A stretch of 43,894 nucleotides of DNA from Eubacteriales bacterium (GCA_028685755.1 JAQUDJ010000013.1:12673-56566), one strand, 5' to 3'; shown: positions 24,461 to 33,145, numbered from the stretch's first letter. Notes: generated by a model not told the origin, from the letters alone. Numbers and translations: made by a program.

Positions 24461-25458
24461 GGCAAAGTCTCCTTCAAAATTGTGATCAATGCTTCATTAA
24501 ATAGATCGGCATGGGACTCCATCGGCATATGGCCAGCGCCTGGAATCAGAACGCTCTTGATATCGGGACGGAGTTTCTGAATTTGAGCAAGAACTGACTG
24601 GGGCACCCAGGTGTCCTGCTCTCCCCAAATCGCAAAAACAGGCACTTCGAGGTCACTGAGCAGGGTCGCGGGAACGCTACCGGCGGTGCGGACAATATCG
24701 CCCAACACGCGCCCGGTGCCCTGAATCATTAAAGGTGCCTGATAATGTGCAAATTGTTCAGCGGTGGGCTGTTGTTGAAAAGCATCAGCAAGGGTCGGTT
24801 GTAACTGTGCGGGGGTCCTCAGATAAAAGTTGAAGATGACCTGAACCCAGCGATCAAGTGGTGGAAAGCGCATCAAAACCGGGACAAAGGATGGTCTGTT
24901 ATCAAATATCGCCCCATCGATGAGAATTAACTTTTGCGTGCGCTCAGGGTGTGCTATGGCCATTGCCAGCGCGGTACCGCCACCCATTGAATGCCCCGCT
25001 ATAGACCAGGATGAGTCTGCCAAATCCGCGTCAAAGCGATTCTGATCGAGGTCATCGAGTAATTGCCAGAGCCAGTCGCTGCGTTGAGCTTGGCTGTGAT
25101 CGAGTCCGGCCTTGCGGCTACTGTAGCCAAAGCCAGGCAGATCGACGGTAACCACCGTGTAGCCAGCCTGATTCAAGGCGTCGATATTCTGTTGCCAATT
25201 GTTCGTTGAACCACCGAAGCCGTGAATCAATAAGATCTTGCCGACTGGTGTCGCAGCATCCCAGATTTGGTAATGCAAATCCACGCCGGAAGCATCAAAA
25301 TGCTCGCTGTTTTCGTAAGGTTGAACGGGTAATGCAACGGAGTGCAAATCGGCAGGGATGAGATAGGGTGCAACAACCAAGATAATTAAAAGCGCGATCA
25401 AAAAAATCAGCGCCGACTTCAGCAGACGTTTCCAGAACGGATGCGTTTTCTTTAACAT
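24457..25458 (-). CDS. Membrane-anchored alpha/beta hydrolase
   Basis: This 333-residue protein has an N-terminal membrane helix (about 15-33, ALIFLIALLIILVVAPYLI) then an alpha/beta hydrolase fold. Motifs are LIHGFGGSTNNW (oxyanion HG), the nucleophile elbow AGHSMGGGTA, a probable acid Asp in EQDTW and the catalytic His in GAGHMPMES. It probably hydrolyses an ester or lipid at the membrane. The stop overlaps the acyl-CoA ligase start (ATGA). A TATAAT lies only about 9 bp before the ATG, so the transcript may be near leaderless. Confidence 0.88.
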   Translation of the reverse strand: MLKKTHPFWKRLLKSALIFLIALLIILVVAPYLIPADLHSVALPVQPYENSEHFDASGVDLHYQIWDAATPVGKILLIHGFGGSTNNWQQNIDALNQAGYTVVTVDLPGFGYSSRKAGLDHSQAQRSDWLWQLLDDLDQNRFDADLADSSWSIAGHSMGGGTALAMAIAHPERTQKLILIDGAIFDNRPSFVPVLMRFPPLDRWVQVIFNFYLRTPAQLQPTLADAFQQQPTAEQFAHYQAPLMIQGTGRVLGDIVRTAGSVPATLLSDLEVPVFAIWGEQDTWVPQSVLAQIQKLRPDIKSVLIPGAGHMPMESHADLFNEALITILKETLP

Positions 25459-25466
25459 ACTTTTTT

Positions 25467-25472
25467 ATTATA
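25467..25472 (-). promoter_or_regulatory. Consensus -10 hexamer just upstream of the hydrolase gene
   Basis: On the minus strand TATAAT lies 8 bp before the ATG. No clear -35 sits 17 bp upstream; a TTGACA is only 7 bp upstream of it. No ribosome binding site is seen, which fits leaderless initiation or a mis-set start. Confidence 0.35.
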
Positions 25473-25561
25473 CAACACTTGTCAAAAATCGCTGATCCAT
25501 CTATGCCGCATTTCACGGTATTTAATCGCTGTTTTTATCGCGATTGACCGTCAAAAAACCG

Positions 25562-25591
25562 TTGACAATGCCGCTAGCCCTAAGATAAAAT
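25562..25591 (+). promoter_or_regulatory. Promoter of the tRNA-Ala gene
   Basis: Consensus -35 TTGACA (25562-25567), 18-bp spacer, -10 TAAAAT (25586-25591), 11 bp before the tRNA. Confidence 0.8.
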
Positions 25592-25602
25592 AATCAAGCC
25601 GC

Positions 25603-25678
25603 GGGGCATTAGCGCAGCTGGGAGCGCACGACACTGGCAGTGTCGGGGTCAGGGGTTCGATCCCCCTATGCTCCACCA
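25603..25678 (+). tRNA. tRNA-Ala (anticodon GGC)
   Basis: The 76-nt sequence folds as a normal cloverleaf: acceptor GGGGCAT/ATGCTCC (one G-U), D stem GCGC/GCGC, anticodon stem CGACA/TGTCG with loop CTGGCAG (anticodon GGC at 25636-25638, reads GCC), T stem AGGGG/CCCCT with TTCGATC loop, and an encoded CCA end. Confidence 0.97.
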
Positions 25679-25682
25679 CCGG

Positions 25683-25719
25683 AAACCGCTGAGGCTGTAA
25701 GCCTTGGCGGTTTTTGTTT
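25683..25719 (+). terminator. Terminator after tRNA-Ala
   Basis: AACCGCTGAGGC-TGTAA-GCCTTGGCGGTT forms a stem with two internal mismatches, and is followed by TTTTTGTTTT. Confidence 0.85.
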
Positions 25720-25881
25720 TCGCTAAGACGGATCAGAAGATGGCCCTCATCATCATCCATATAAATTGCACGAACCACTCAAAATGATCATAATAAAATA
25801 AAGGCCTCCAAAATTTCAACGAGGGCAGTAGGTTATATCGGATAACCTCACCTGTTGAAAACCAAAGGAATGGTCAACTAC

Positions 25882-26568
25882 ATGCAATCTGATCAAACGC
25901 TTGATGAGCAGGTAATTGCTTGGCAAAGCTCCCACGATGAAATTTGGGCTGAACGTCTGATGACGAAATATCGACCCTTTATATTAAAGACGGTTGCGTC
26001 TGTTTCTGGACGCTATATCGAAATTGAAAACGACGATGAATTTAGCATCGGTCTGCAAGCGTTTTATGAAGCAATGAACCGTTTTGACCACCGTGGGAGT
26101 TTTTTAGCCTTTGCCAAGTTGGTCATTGCTAGTCGAATCAAAAGTTATTGGCAAAAGGAAAATCGCAACCAGACGGTGTGTCTCGATGAATTGGATGTAG
26201 TAGCTGACGATGTCGATCAGCTGATTAACGAGCTCAGCATGGCTCAAGATATTCAACGATTCTCGGGAGTTTTGGCCGACTATAATCTAACCTTCAGCTT
26301 ATTAGCGACCAAATCACCCAGACACCGGGATACTCGGGAAGCGGTATTGTCAATCGCGAAGCGGATTGCCGCATCCGAGCGTCTTTTAGAGATGCTCCGA
26401 AAAAAGAAGCGTTTACCAATTCGAGAAATCGTCTTGCAACTTGCGGTCAGTCCTAAAGTCGTCAAACGCAATAAAGTTTACCTATTGGCAGCCGTGTTGG
26501 TCTTCACCCAACCTGACACGGAAATGGCCGCTTGGTTACGCGCAGTAAGTGGCGATCCGGTAAGATGA
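25882..26568 (+). CDS. sigI: RNA polymerase sigma factor SigI
   Basis: This 228-residue protein from the ATG at 25882 (AAAGGA upstream) has the SigI layout. It has a sigma-70-like region 2 at about 20-110 (QVIAWQSSHDEIWAERLMTKYRPFI, the YIEIENDDEFSIGLQAF block and SRIKSYWQK), with a C-terminal SigI domain carrying LPIREIVLQLAVSPKVVKRNKVYLLA. The next gene is its anti-sigma factor RsgI, the usual pair. In cellulolytic clostridia SigI factors control carbohydrate-responsive genes. A hairpin (GGTTAT-ATCGG-ATAACC) lies in the leader. Confidence 0.93.
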   Translation: MQSDQTLDEQVIAWQSSHDEIWAERLMTKYRPFILKTVASVSGRYIEIENDDEFSIGLQAFYEAMNRFDHRGSFLAFAKLVIASRIKSYWQKENRNQTVCLDELDVVADDVDQLINELSMAQDIQRFSGVLADYNLTFSLLATKSPRHRDTREAVLSIAKRIAASERLLEMLRKKKRLPIREIVLQLAVSPKVVKRNKVYLLAAVLVFTQPDTEMAAWLRAVSGDPVR

Positions 26569-26684
26569 GCGGCCGTTTTGGAGCGTTAAAAGACTTTCGA
26601 GTGTACCGCCTAGATAAGTCCCCAAAAATAATGAAGTCCCCGTATTCTATGTTGAACTCAGGACACCAGAATGGAAGTGAAATC

Positions 26685-27734
26685 ATGAATCGCAAGGCAC
26701 TCATTTTAGAAATTCAGCACAAAACGGCTGTTATCCTCACAGAAGATCACGAATATTTAAAGATTCGTCTTCAACCGGGGTATGCAGTTGGCCAAACGAT
26801 TCAAGTTTCGCCAGAGGATTTGTTCTTGGCTGTCCGGGAAAAAGGGGGCGTTTATATGTCGAAAAAATGGATAACCGTGGTTGCTAGTTTGGTTCTAGTC
26901 GTAGCAATCGGTGTATTAGCTGTGCAGTTTGGTCAGACTCCGAATCACGACGCGGGCACGGCAGTATTATCTGGCAACACCAGTTCAACCGAAGCGGCTT
27001 CACAGCTTGAATCGGTTACAGCAACAGCACAAATTGGCAATCCGGCCGTTGCAGTCTTGGCGATTGATATCAATCCCTCCATGGAATTGCAATTGAATGC
27101 TGATGGGCTCGTCGTTGCGTGGCAGGCGATGAATCAAGATGCCGAAAAGCTGCAGTTTGGCGAGTTAGTTGGCATGCCTGCTGAACAGGCTGTCGAGAAA
27201 ATCATTTTGGCCGCACAAGCTGCCGGATTTCTTGACAGCGACACGGAAACTGATGATTTTGTTGTGTTAGCCATGGTGCCACTTGTTGAACAAGATGACG
27301 TGACCGAACCGCTCTTTACGCGACTACAGACACGATTACACGAACAAGTCCGACTTCAAATTGACTTGGAAAACGTTAACTTGGTCATGGTTCAAGCCAC
27401 GGAGCAGTTGCGTATTCAGGCACATCAGGAAGAAATTGGCTTAGGTCTACATGTGATGAATCAGAAAGCCCTTCAAGCACATTTAGATGAAGCAAAAACT
27501 GTCCGCGAGTACTTTGCCAATCAAGAACGACGTCAATTAGCTGAAGAAGCTGGCTACGTCTGGCAAAGCCAGTATGGCGGTTCTGAAGAAGGGCCCGGCC
27601 AAGGCACGCAGCAACAGTCTCGCGAATCGACTGGCAACAGTAACCAAGGGGAAACCTCCGGTTCCGGCAATGGCGCGGCGACTGACGACACAGAAGAAGT
27701 CGCACAAGCAGGGGCAAAAGGCTCGGGCGGTTAA
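26685..27734 (+). CDS. rsgI: Anti-sigma factor RsgI (no sensor domain at its C terminus)
   Basis: A 349-residue protein is predicted from the ATG at 26685; a longer in-frame ORF starts inside sigI and is unlikely. The N-terminal RsgI_N domain (about 1-50, MNRKALILEIQHKTAVILT) binds SigI inside the cell. One membrane helix follows (KWITVVASLVLVVAIGVLAV), then an external RsgI-type segment with VLAIDINPSMELQLN. The last 60 or so residues are low-complexity Gly/Ser/Gln. The carbohydrate-binding, PA14 or peptidase domains found on cellulosomal RsgI proteins are absent, so the stimulus is unclear. Confidence 0.92.
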   Translation: MNRKALILEIQHKTAVILTEDHEYLKIRLQPGYAVGQTIQVSPEDLFLAVREKGGVYMSKKWITVVASLVLVVAIGVLAVQFGQTPNHDAGTAVLSGNTSSTEAASQLESVTATAQIGNPAVAVLAIDINPSMELQLNADGLVVAWQAMNQDAEKLQFGELVGMPAEQAVEKIILAAQAAGFLDSDTETDDFVVLAMVPLVEQDDVTEPLFTRLQTRLHEQVRLQIDLENVNLVMVQATEQLRIQAHQEEIGLGLHVMNQKALQAHLDEAKTVREYFANQERRQLAEEAGYVWQSQYGGSEEGPGQGTQQQSRESTGNSNQGETSGSGNGAATDDTEEVAQAGAKGSGG

Positions 27735-27765
27735 GTAAGATCTTTGCTGTCAAACCAAATGAACA

Positions 27766-27803
27766 AGCGCTGTCTCCGGGGAATTAGGAGGCAGCGCTTT
27801 TTT
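27766..27803 (+). terminator. Terminator after sigI-rsgI
   Basis: GCGCTGTCTCC pairs with GGAGGCAGCGC (one G-U) around a 9-nt loop, followed by TTTTTT. Confidence 0.92.
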
Positions 27804-28156
27804 GTGTCCGCTTCACGTAGAAGCGGTTCAAACAGTTCCTATTAGATGCGACACATTTGCTTCATTTTTAGATTAAAATGACGTTATTTTTACATTTAAT
27901 GCTATTATTATTTACATTTTGTAATAATTAATTGTTAAACCCATAAACCCCCGGTGGTAAAATGAATTTGAGGGAGTCGGTCATCATTACAGCATGCGAA
28001 TTAGCTTATCAGCACTGCGGATTATCGTCTGATTAGACGATAACAGAATCATTTTTCAGACCGTCAATTCGGCCTTAATCTTTTTCTTGGTACAAGATCG
28101 ATCTGATCTGATTTGCAACCCAAATCAACAGACCAGACCGAGTGGAGGTTAAGTTT
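27804..28156 (+). other. Long AT-rich leader of the Big2 gene
   Basis: No gene is seen. The segment is AT-rich at first, with an ACCCCC at 27947-27952 (the -35 motif known for SigI promoters elsewhere, though I do not see a convincing matching -10). A perfect 9-bp hairpin, TTATCGTCT-GATT-AGACGATAA, lies at 28022-28043. A GGAGG ribosome binding site ends the segment. Confidence 0.6.
28022..28043. promoter_or_regulatory. Perfect hairpin in the Big2 gene leader
   Basis: Nine-base arms TTATCGTCT and AGACGATAA flank a 4-nt loop. There is no adjacent T-run, so it may be an operator or an RNA element rather than a terminator. Confidence 0.45.
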
Positions 28157-30190
28157 ATGAATGGCAACCCTAAAATCACTCAAAAATCAAAATCTTTAGT
28201 TGCTTTTATCTTGGTTCTTTCTGTTCTTGTCTTATCACCAGGCTCTATTGCCTCGGCTTCAGGTAGTGGAGGCAGCGGGGGGCTCGTAACACTCGCAGTC
28301 ACTGTTTCTGGCTTAGCAAACAATAGTGGAATAGCAATCACTGCCGAGAAAGAAATTGATGGAATTCTCACATTTTACTTCAGCACGACAAACGCCAGTG
28401 GAGTTGCAATTTTCAAAATTCCTTTCGGCGGCACTGTGCACGTCACGGGCGAACCGATCTCTGGCTACTCGACACCTTCGGCTGATGTCGTTTTGCGACA
28501 GTTGAAGGGCAATCTGAGTCTTAACTGCGAGCTTCAATATGTGATTTCAGTTGAAACAATCCCTGTCACCGGTGTATCGGTCGCACCTGAAAGCAAATCG
28601 CTTTTTATTGACCAAACAGTCCAACTAGAAACGACAATTGAGCCACTTAATGCCAGTAACCAGGCGGTGAACTGGTCTTCTGACCATCCAGCGATCGCAA
28701 CAGTTGATTTAAATGGCTTAGTGACCGCTGTTGCCGGAGGCACTGCCCAAATAACCGCAACAACGGCTGATGGCGCTTTGACAGATTCGTGTGCGATTTC
28801 TGTTTTGGTCATTGAAAGTGTGAGCACATTAACTGACATGGATGCGGCACCTGGATCGATTCTTGCACTACCACAAACAGTCATGACAAACTTGAGTAGC
28901 GGTGGAACCTATCCAGCCTTTGTTACATGGACACTACCAGCCAATGCAGAAAATGCATCGATTTCACTAGTTGAAAGTATCCAATATTTGAATCTTGAAA
29001 CAGACGCAACAGGCACTTATGCTTTGATAGGTGATGTTGAATATACGACTGACACAGCAGCCCTGAACATCAACGTCTCGACAGCACCGGTCTTACCTAT
29101 TCAGACAGCTGACCTCAGTTCGGATACACTCAGCTTGTATATCGGTCTTGATCGAGACACAGCTTTACTCACGTTGACAGTTAGACCTGAGGGCGCCGAT
29201 ACAAGTGCACTGATCTGGCGGAGTTCCAATGAATCGGCCGTCCAGATTTTTTCCGTCACTGCGGACAACAAAACGGCCACAATCAAGGGCGTAGCTCCCG
29301 GTGTAGCGACGATTAGTGTATTACTCCCCACTACGCCTGAAACAACGCTAGATACTTGTCTGGTTTCAGTCGCACCTGATCCCTTGTTGACAGACGCTGC
29401 CTTTATTGTCGCCACGTTGGCTGATGATCCAGCACCGGTCGACCAATTCGCAAAAAGAGAAGATGTCTATATTCGATGCTATGATTTACCTGATGGCGAT
29501 TATCATATCCGAGTCACCGACAAAGGTAAAAGTACACCACTTGGCACAGGCGAAGTGGTGGTGGATGGAACCGACTCAAATAACGATGGTGTGATGGAAT
29601 TTCTGTATAATCTGTTCATTGAAACTGGATTTACTTTGACCAGCAATTACTCCGTGTCCTATTTCATCGAAATGAGCACAGATGCTTCATTCCCAGCTGG
29701 TGATGATGAGGTAACGGGTCTTCCAAAGACATTTGTCGACAATTTCAAAATTACGTCACCTGTACCCACTCTACCTAAGGAATATGTCTACATCCTTGTC
29801 CAAGAAGAAATAGGAGGTCGTGAAGGATTACCTTCGGACAAGATCATTGGTCATCATGTTATCCTTTGCCGCGAAATTGATTTAGGAACAGCTGCAGAAT
29901 ATGAAGATTATATATTGCAATACGGACCAGAAGGCCACCCCGTCTTTTCAGATGAAGTCAAACTGACTGGCCATGTCGGAGAAGATGGTTGGGTCGACTG
30001 GGACATTCCGAAGGAAACGCTCAAGATTGGTGGGTATATCCTGTTGATGGAGCTACCGGGAGGATATATCTCAAATCTCAACTTGCCTAATCCTGAAACA
30101 GACGACGGTTCCTTGCTGAAGGAAATTCACATTACTAGAAACACACCTGTTTATCGGAATATTATCGTCTCCAACCAAGGAACACCGTAA
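28157..30190 (+). CDS. Secreted protein with Big2 (Ig-like) domains
   Basis: The ATG at 28157 has GGAGG upstream and gives a 677-residue protein. A Sec signal peptide (about 1-40, LVAFILVLSVLVLSPGSIASA) is followed by a Gly/Ser start. Two Big2-like Ig domains are present: one at about 140-220 (VTGVSVAPESKSLFIDQ and NWSSDHPAIATVDLNGLV) and one at about 320-410 (VRPEGADTSALIWRSSNES). A distinct C-terminal region follows. There is no LPXTG, so attachment to the cell wall is not evident. It may be an adhesin or an extracellular structural protein. It sits just downstream of sigI-rsgI. Confidence 0.85.
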   Translation: MNGNPKITQKSKSLVAFILVLSVLVLSPGSIASASGSGGSGGLVTLAVTVSGLANNSGIAITAEKEIDGILTFYFSTTNASGVAIFKIPFGGTVHVTGEPISGYSTPSADVVLRQLKGNLSLNCELQYVISVETIPVTGVSVAPESKSLFIDQTVQLETTIEPLNASNQAVNWSSDHPAIATVDLNGLVTAVAGGTAQITATTADGALTDSCAISVLVIESVSTLTDMDAAPGSILALPQTVMTNLSSGGTYPAFVTWTLPANAENASISLVESIQYLNLETDATGTYALIGDVEYTTDTAALNINVSTAPVLPIQTADLSSDTLSLYIGLDRDTALLTLTVRPEGADTSALIWRSSNESAVQIFSVTADNKTATIKGVAPGVATISVLLPTTPETTLDTCLVSVAPDPLLTDAAFIVATLADDPAPVDQFAKREDVYIRCYDLPDGDYHIRVTDKGKSTPLGTGEVVVDGTDSNNDGVMEFLYNLFIETGFTLTSNYSVSYFIEMSTDASFPAGDDEVTGLPKTFVDNFKITSPVPTLPKEYVYILVQEEIGGREGLPSDKIIGHHVILCREIDLGTAAEYEDYILQYGPEGHPVFSDEVKLTGHVGEDGWVDWDIPKETLKIGGYILLMELPGGYISNLNLPNPETDDGSLLKEIHITRNTPVYRNIIVSNQGTP

Positions 30191-30220
30191 ATCACAAACG
30201 TAACCCGAAGTCGACTATTC

Positions 30221-30256
30221 TACGAAGGGGGGGTGCGAACGAGCCCCCTCTTCGTA
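30221..30256. terminator. Hairpin after the Big2 gene
   Basis: TACGAAG plus GGGGG pairs with CCCCC and CTTCGTA, with one mismatched base, around a loop of about 10 nt. There is no U-tract. It lies between convergent genes. Confidence 0.6.
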
Positions 30257-30265
30257 TGATTATGT

Positions 30266-30290
30266 CTCTTTGGTGGCGGTAACCAAAGAG
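30266..30290. terminator. Second hairpin between the convergent Big2 and DUF2202 genes
   Basis: CTCTTTGGT pairs perfectly with ACCAAAGAG, 7-nt loop, no U-tract on either strand. It ends 8 bp from the DUF2202 stop. Confidence 0.5.
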
Positions 30291-30297
30291 GGCACGT

Positions 30298-30933
30298 TCA
30301 TCTGCGACGTAGAAAAGCTGCTTTCATTGGCCTTGAATGGGTATCTGCTTCACAGACAAACTCAAATTCTTCTGGTGTCAGATATTGGATTTCATAATCT
30401 AACCCACTTAAATTTTCATACTGATCAACAAAAGAAACTAAATGATTATATGAGCCTTCACAGATATTGACATAAACATTTTTGATCTTGGAAACTGCCG
30501 TGTGCTCAATCGCTTCCCACAAATCGCGAATATCAAATTCTTCAATAAAAGCCCCGACTTCTAAAGCTTCTAGTTCACTGGCCATGCCACGTGCAATCAA
30601 TGCATCATAAAGCTCCTGGATGTCAGGATCGCCGAAAACACCAATTTCATCGATGATCGGGTCAGCCATGTCATATCGATCGAGGATCTTTTTGATGGCA
30701 TCCATGTGTTTTTGCTCGCTGAGAGCTATTTGATCAAAAACTGGGTTGTTCCACTGTTCCCCCAACACCAAATAGACATCGCGCGCCATTTTTTCTTCTT
30801 CGCGGATGAATAGCAGATCTGCGGTTTCAATGTCACTGAGGGGGGATACTGCTAATGCAGAGACAGTACTGGGGCTGGCAATCAAAACGACCGCCAAAAT
30901 CAGACTTGTGAACATTTCTTTTCTCATTTTCAT
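30298..30933 (-). CDS. Secreted DUF2202 ferritin-like protein
   Basis: A 211-residue protein is predicted from the ATG at 30931-30933, which has AAGGATGG upstream; in-frame ATGs farther upstream lack one. An N-terminal signal peptide (FTSLILAVVLIASPSTVSALA) precedes a four-helix DUF2202 domain with the REEEKMARDVYLVLGEQW, a SEQKHMDAIKK block, and LWEAIEHTAVSK. Glu/His placement fits a ferritin-like diiron site. It is predicted to be exported. Function unknown; this family often occurs in anaerobes and archaea. Confidence 0.88.
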   Translation of the reverse strand: MKMRKEMFTSLILAVVLIASPSTVSALAVSPLSDIETADLLFIREEEKMARDVYLVLGEQWNNPVFDQIALSEQKHMDAIKKILDRYDMADPIIDEIGVFGDPDIQELYDALIARGMASELEALEVGAFIEEFDIRDLWEAIEHTAVSKIKNVYVNICEGSYNHLVSFVDQYENLSGLDYEIQYLTPEEFEFVCEADTHSRPMKAAFLRRR

Positions 30934-31248
30934 GTTGTGATCCATCCTTACTTCATAAGACATGTCTTTGAGCCTCGCTTCAAGGTATAAATACTGTGGA
31001 CTGTTGTGATTAATCAGACACTATAAAATACTGAACACCAAGCGAAATTAGAGACGATTTCAGGCGTTAAAAATCACTGAAGACCACGTCATTTTTGACG
31101 AATCGCTATTAATAAACAGTTTTTCAATGGATTCGCTGATCATTTAAGTCATCACAAATCCTTTAAAAACCTCACACTTTTTCAACACAACTCAAATCTA
31201 TGCTTAAGACATAAGACACATGCTGTGTCGGAAAGCAAGGTAAAACAT
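30934..31248. promoter_or_regulatory. Divergent regulatory gap between the DUF2202 and DUF2680 genes
   Basis: No gene is seen. The gap is AT-rich, and a small inverted repeat GACACA-TGC-TGTGTC lies at 31215-31229, about 20 bp before the DUF2680 start, next to a direct repeat of TAAGACA. No consensus promoter pair was found with confidence. Confidence 0.5.
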
Positions 31249-31791
31249 ATGAAAACACGTAAATTACTCATCGCCCTCTCACTCGTTGTAACCATTATGG
31301 TTGCATTTGCAAGCGTCTCTTTTGCCGCTTCGATCTATGGCTCCCCGGCTGAAATTATCGCAGGTCTCACTGGCAAAACAGTCGACGAAGTCAATGCAGC
31401 ACGCGAGGATGGAGAAACCTACGGGGAACAAGCTGTCGCAGCCGATGTGCTCGATCAATTCCATGCCGAACGGATTATCGTGATGGAAGATCGCTTGAAT
31501 GCATTAGTCGAAGATGGTCGCCTCACACAAGCCGATGCCGATGCCCGTTTGGCAACGATGACGGCTGCCATCGCAGACTGTGATGGTACAGGCACCGGTG
31601 TTGGCCTCTCTGGCGGCGTAGGTTTCAAAGGTGAATTGGGTGCCCGTGATGGCACAGGCTACACCGAAGATGGCGCTCGTGGTAACGGCGGCCGCAGGGG
31701 TGTTGGTATGCAAGATGGAACCGGCGCTGGGACTGGCGTGGGTGGTGGAATGATGCAAGGCAATCTTGATTGCACCGCAGATTTGACCTAA
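31249..31791 (+). CDS. Secreted DUF2680-type protein with a Gly-rich tail
   Basis: A 180-residue protein is predicted from the ATG at 31249, with AAGGT upstream. A signal peptide (LLIALSLVVTIMVAFASVSFA) precedes a helical region with a DUF2680-like pattern (LTGKTVDEVNAAREDGE, AAVADV-type and LVEDGRLTQADADARLATM). The C-terminal third is Gly/Asp/Thr-rich with three DGTG repeats. It looks exported, with a flexible tail that could bind metal or interact with a partner. No reaction can be assigned. A strong terminator follows. Confidence 0.8.
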   Translation: MKTRKLLIALSLVVTIMVAFASVSFAASIYGSPAEIIAGLTGKTVDEVNAAREDGETYGEQAVAADVLDQFHAERIIVMEDRLNALVEDGRLTQADADARLATMTAAIADCDGTGTGVGLSGGVGFKGELGARDGTGYTEDGARGNGGRRGVGMQDGTGAGTGVGGGMMQGNLDCTADLT

Positions 31792-31823
31792 GCGTTAAGA
31801 CAACCTCGTTCTACTTATTCTTG

Positions 31824-31870
31824 AAAGACCTTCAGCTTCGTCGTTAAGACGTGTGCTGAAGGTCTTTTTT
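31824..31870 (+). terminator. Terminator after the DUF2680 gene
   Basis: AAGACCTTCAGC pairs perfectly with GCTGAAGGTCTT around an 18-nt loop, followed by TTTT. Confidence 0.93.
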
Positions 31871-31978
31871 CGTTGCATATCATATTTGCCCAAGTCCACG
31901 ATAAGGGCTAATCTGCATATATACTTTCAAGTAACAGCGCGATGTTTAAATCCCGAGCAAAATCAGGGAGGTTTATCG

Positions 31979-32620
31979 ATGCCATATGAATTGATCTCGA
32001 CATTATCGACACCCAGAAACAATGATCAATCCCGCAACTATCCGGTCATTTTTGCAATTCACGGGCGTGGCAGCGATGAACAAGACATGTTACAAGCGCT
32101 GTCAACATTAAAAGATGATTGTATAATCGTCTCGATTCGCGGACCTCATGCTCAAGGCAACGGTTATTCGTTCTTTCCAATCATTCGCCTCGGTTCACCG
32201 GAAATCGACGCGTTCAATGAAATCGTCGAAGCGTTGATGAAATTTATCATGGACGCCGACAACAAATATCCGATTGATCCAACCCAAAAATATCTATTTG
32301 GTTTCAGTCAAGGTGCAATTCTCTCCATGACGCTCGCTTTAAAAATGGGCAGCCACATCCGCGGCATCGTCGCGCTCAACGGCTATATCCCCAAACACAT
32401 CCGTGAATCTCTCGAAAATAAGTCAGTCAAAGCAGTCGACATATCCATTTTTCACGGGATCGCTGATCAGATCTTTCCAGTTACGATAGGCCGTGAAAAC
32501 GCCCAGTATTTTACTGATGCTGGCGCCCAGGTCACTTACGGCGAATATGAAGTCGCCCACGATATTTCTTTTGAAGAACAGGAAGCCTTTACAAACTGGT
32601 TCCGCCAACGGTTTATTTGA
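31979..32620 (+). CDS. Carboxylesterase / phospholipase family alpha/beta hydrolase
   Basis: A 213-residue protein from the ATG at 31979 (GGGAGG upstream). It is a compact alpha/beta hydrolase: the IHGRGSDEQDM oxyanion block, the nucleophile elbow FGFSQGAILS, a likely Asp in HGIADQIFP and a His in YEVAHDIS. Such proteins are small acyl esterases of the YtpA/EstB type and act in the cytosol. It stands alone between two terminators. Confidence 0.9.
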   Translation: MPYELISTLSTPRNNDQSRNYPVIFAIHGRGSDEQDMLQALSTLKDDCIIVSIRGPHAQGNGYSFFPIIRLGSPEIDAFNEIVEALMKFIMDADNKYPIDPTQKYLFGFSQGAILSMTLALKMGSHIRGIVALNGYIPKHIRESLENKSVKAVDISIFHGIADQIFPVTIGRENAQYFTDAGAQVTYGEYEVAHDISFEEQEAFTNWFRQRFI

Positions 32621-32682
32621 TTTTGAGCGATTCATTTAATTTTGATACTCATTTTGTTGAAAATCTCTCGAGTTTCATCAAG

Positions 32683-32717
32683 CAAAAAACGCCTATCCGT
32701 TGAGGATAGGCGTTTTT
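32683..32717. terminator. Bidirectional terminator between the esterase and SHOCT genes
   Basis: AAAAACGCCTATCC-GTTGA-GGATAGGCGTTTTT: a 14-bp perfect stem with A- and T-runs on both sides. It can serve the esterase gene (plus) and the SHOCT gene (minus). Confidence 0.93.
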
Positions 32718-32788
32718 ATCATTGATGGCCGGTTATTGAATGCAGAGGAGGTGACACTCAGAAACACGGGAGGCACTAGCAGCTGATA

Positions 32789-33145
32789 TTATTCCGTTAG
32801 ATTCTTTTTGACTTTGAGGTACTCTTCTTCTGAGATTTCACCTTTGGCATAGCGATCATTTAAGAGTTTAAGCGCGGATGCAGTCTCAACATGGTAGCTG
32901 GAAGTCGAACCGAAATTGTTCTGACTAGATGAATTGCCCGCGCGTTTTGCAAGACGAATGAGCCAGACGATGAGGACAATAAAAAGGGCGAGAATAGCTA
33001 GTCCGAAAAGGCCTTGCCCGATCATCCCGACCCAACCGTAGTTACTGCCATAAAACCCATCCATCATCGATCGGCCGTCATACGAACGGCCACCAAAAGT
33101 GCGGGTGCACAGGGATGCGAGTCCTGAGATAGAATTGTTCATCAT
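32789..33145 (-). CDS. Small membrane protein with a SHOCT domain
   Basis: This 118-residue protein has a central membrane helix (MIGQGLFGLAILALFIVLIVWLI) and a C-terminal SHOCT motif (ALKLLNDRYAKGEISEEEYLKVKK). The N terminus is Gly/Tyr/Ser-rich and carries one Cys. GGAG lies eight bases before the first ATG. Small SHOCT membrane proteins are widespread with no assigned role. It is transcribed away from the pfl operon. Confidence 0.9.
   Translation of the reverse strand: MMNNSISGLASLCTRTFGGRSYDGRSMMDGFYGSNYGWVGMIGQGLFGLAILALFIVLIVWLIRLAKRAGNSSSQNNFGSTSSYHVETASALKLLNDRYAKGEISEEEYLKVKKNLTE

Noticed and set aside
26532-26684. N-terminal extension of rsgI overlapping sigI
   Set aside because: RsgI proteins start at the MNRKALILEIQ block; the extension is mostly the sigI 3' end in another frame.
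27947-27966. SigI promoter before the Big2 gene
   Set aside because: ACCCCC is present but the matching -10 (CGAA-type) at normal distance is not, so I keep it only as a possibility in the findings.
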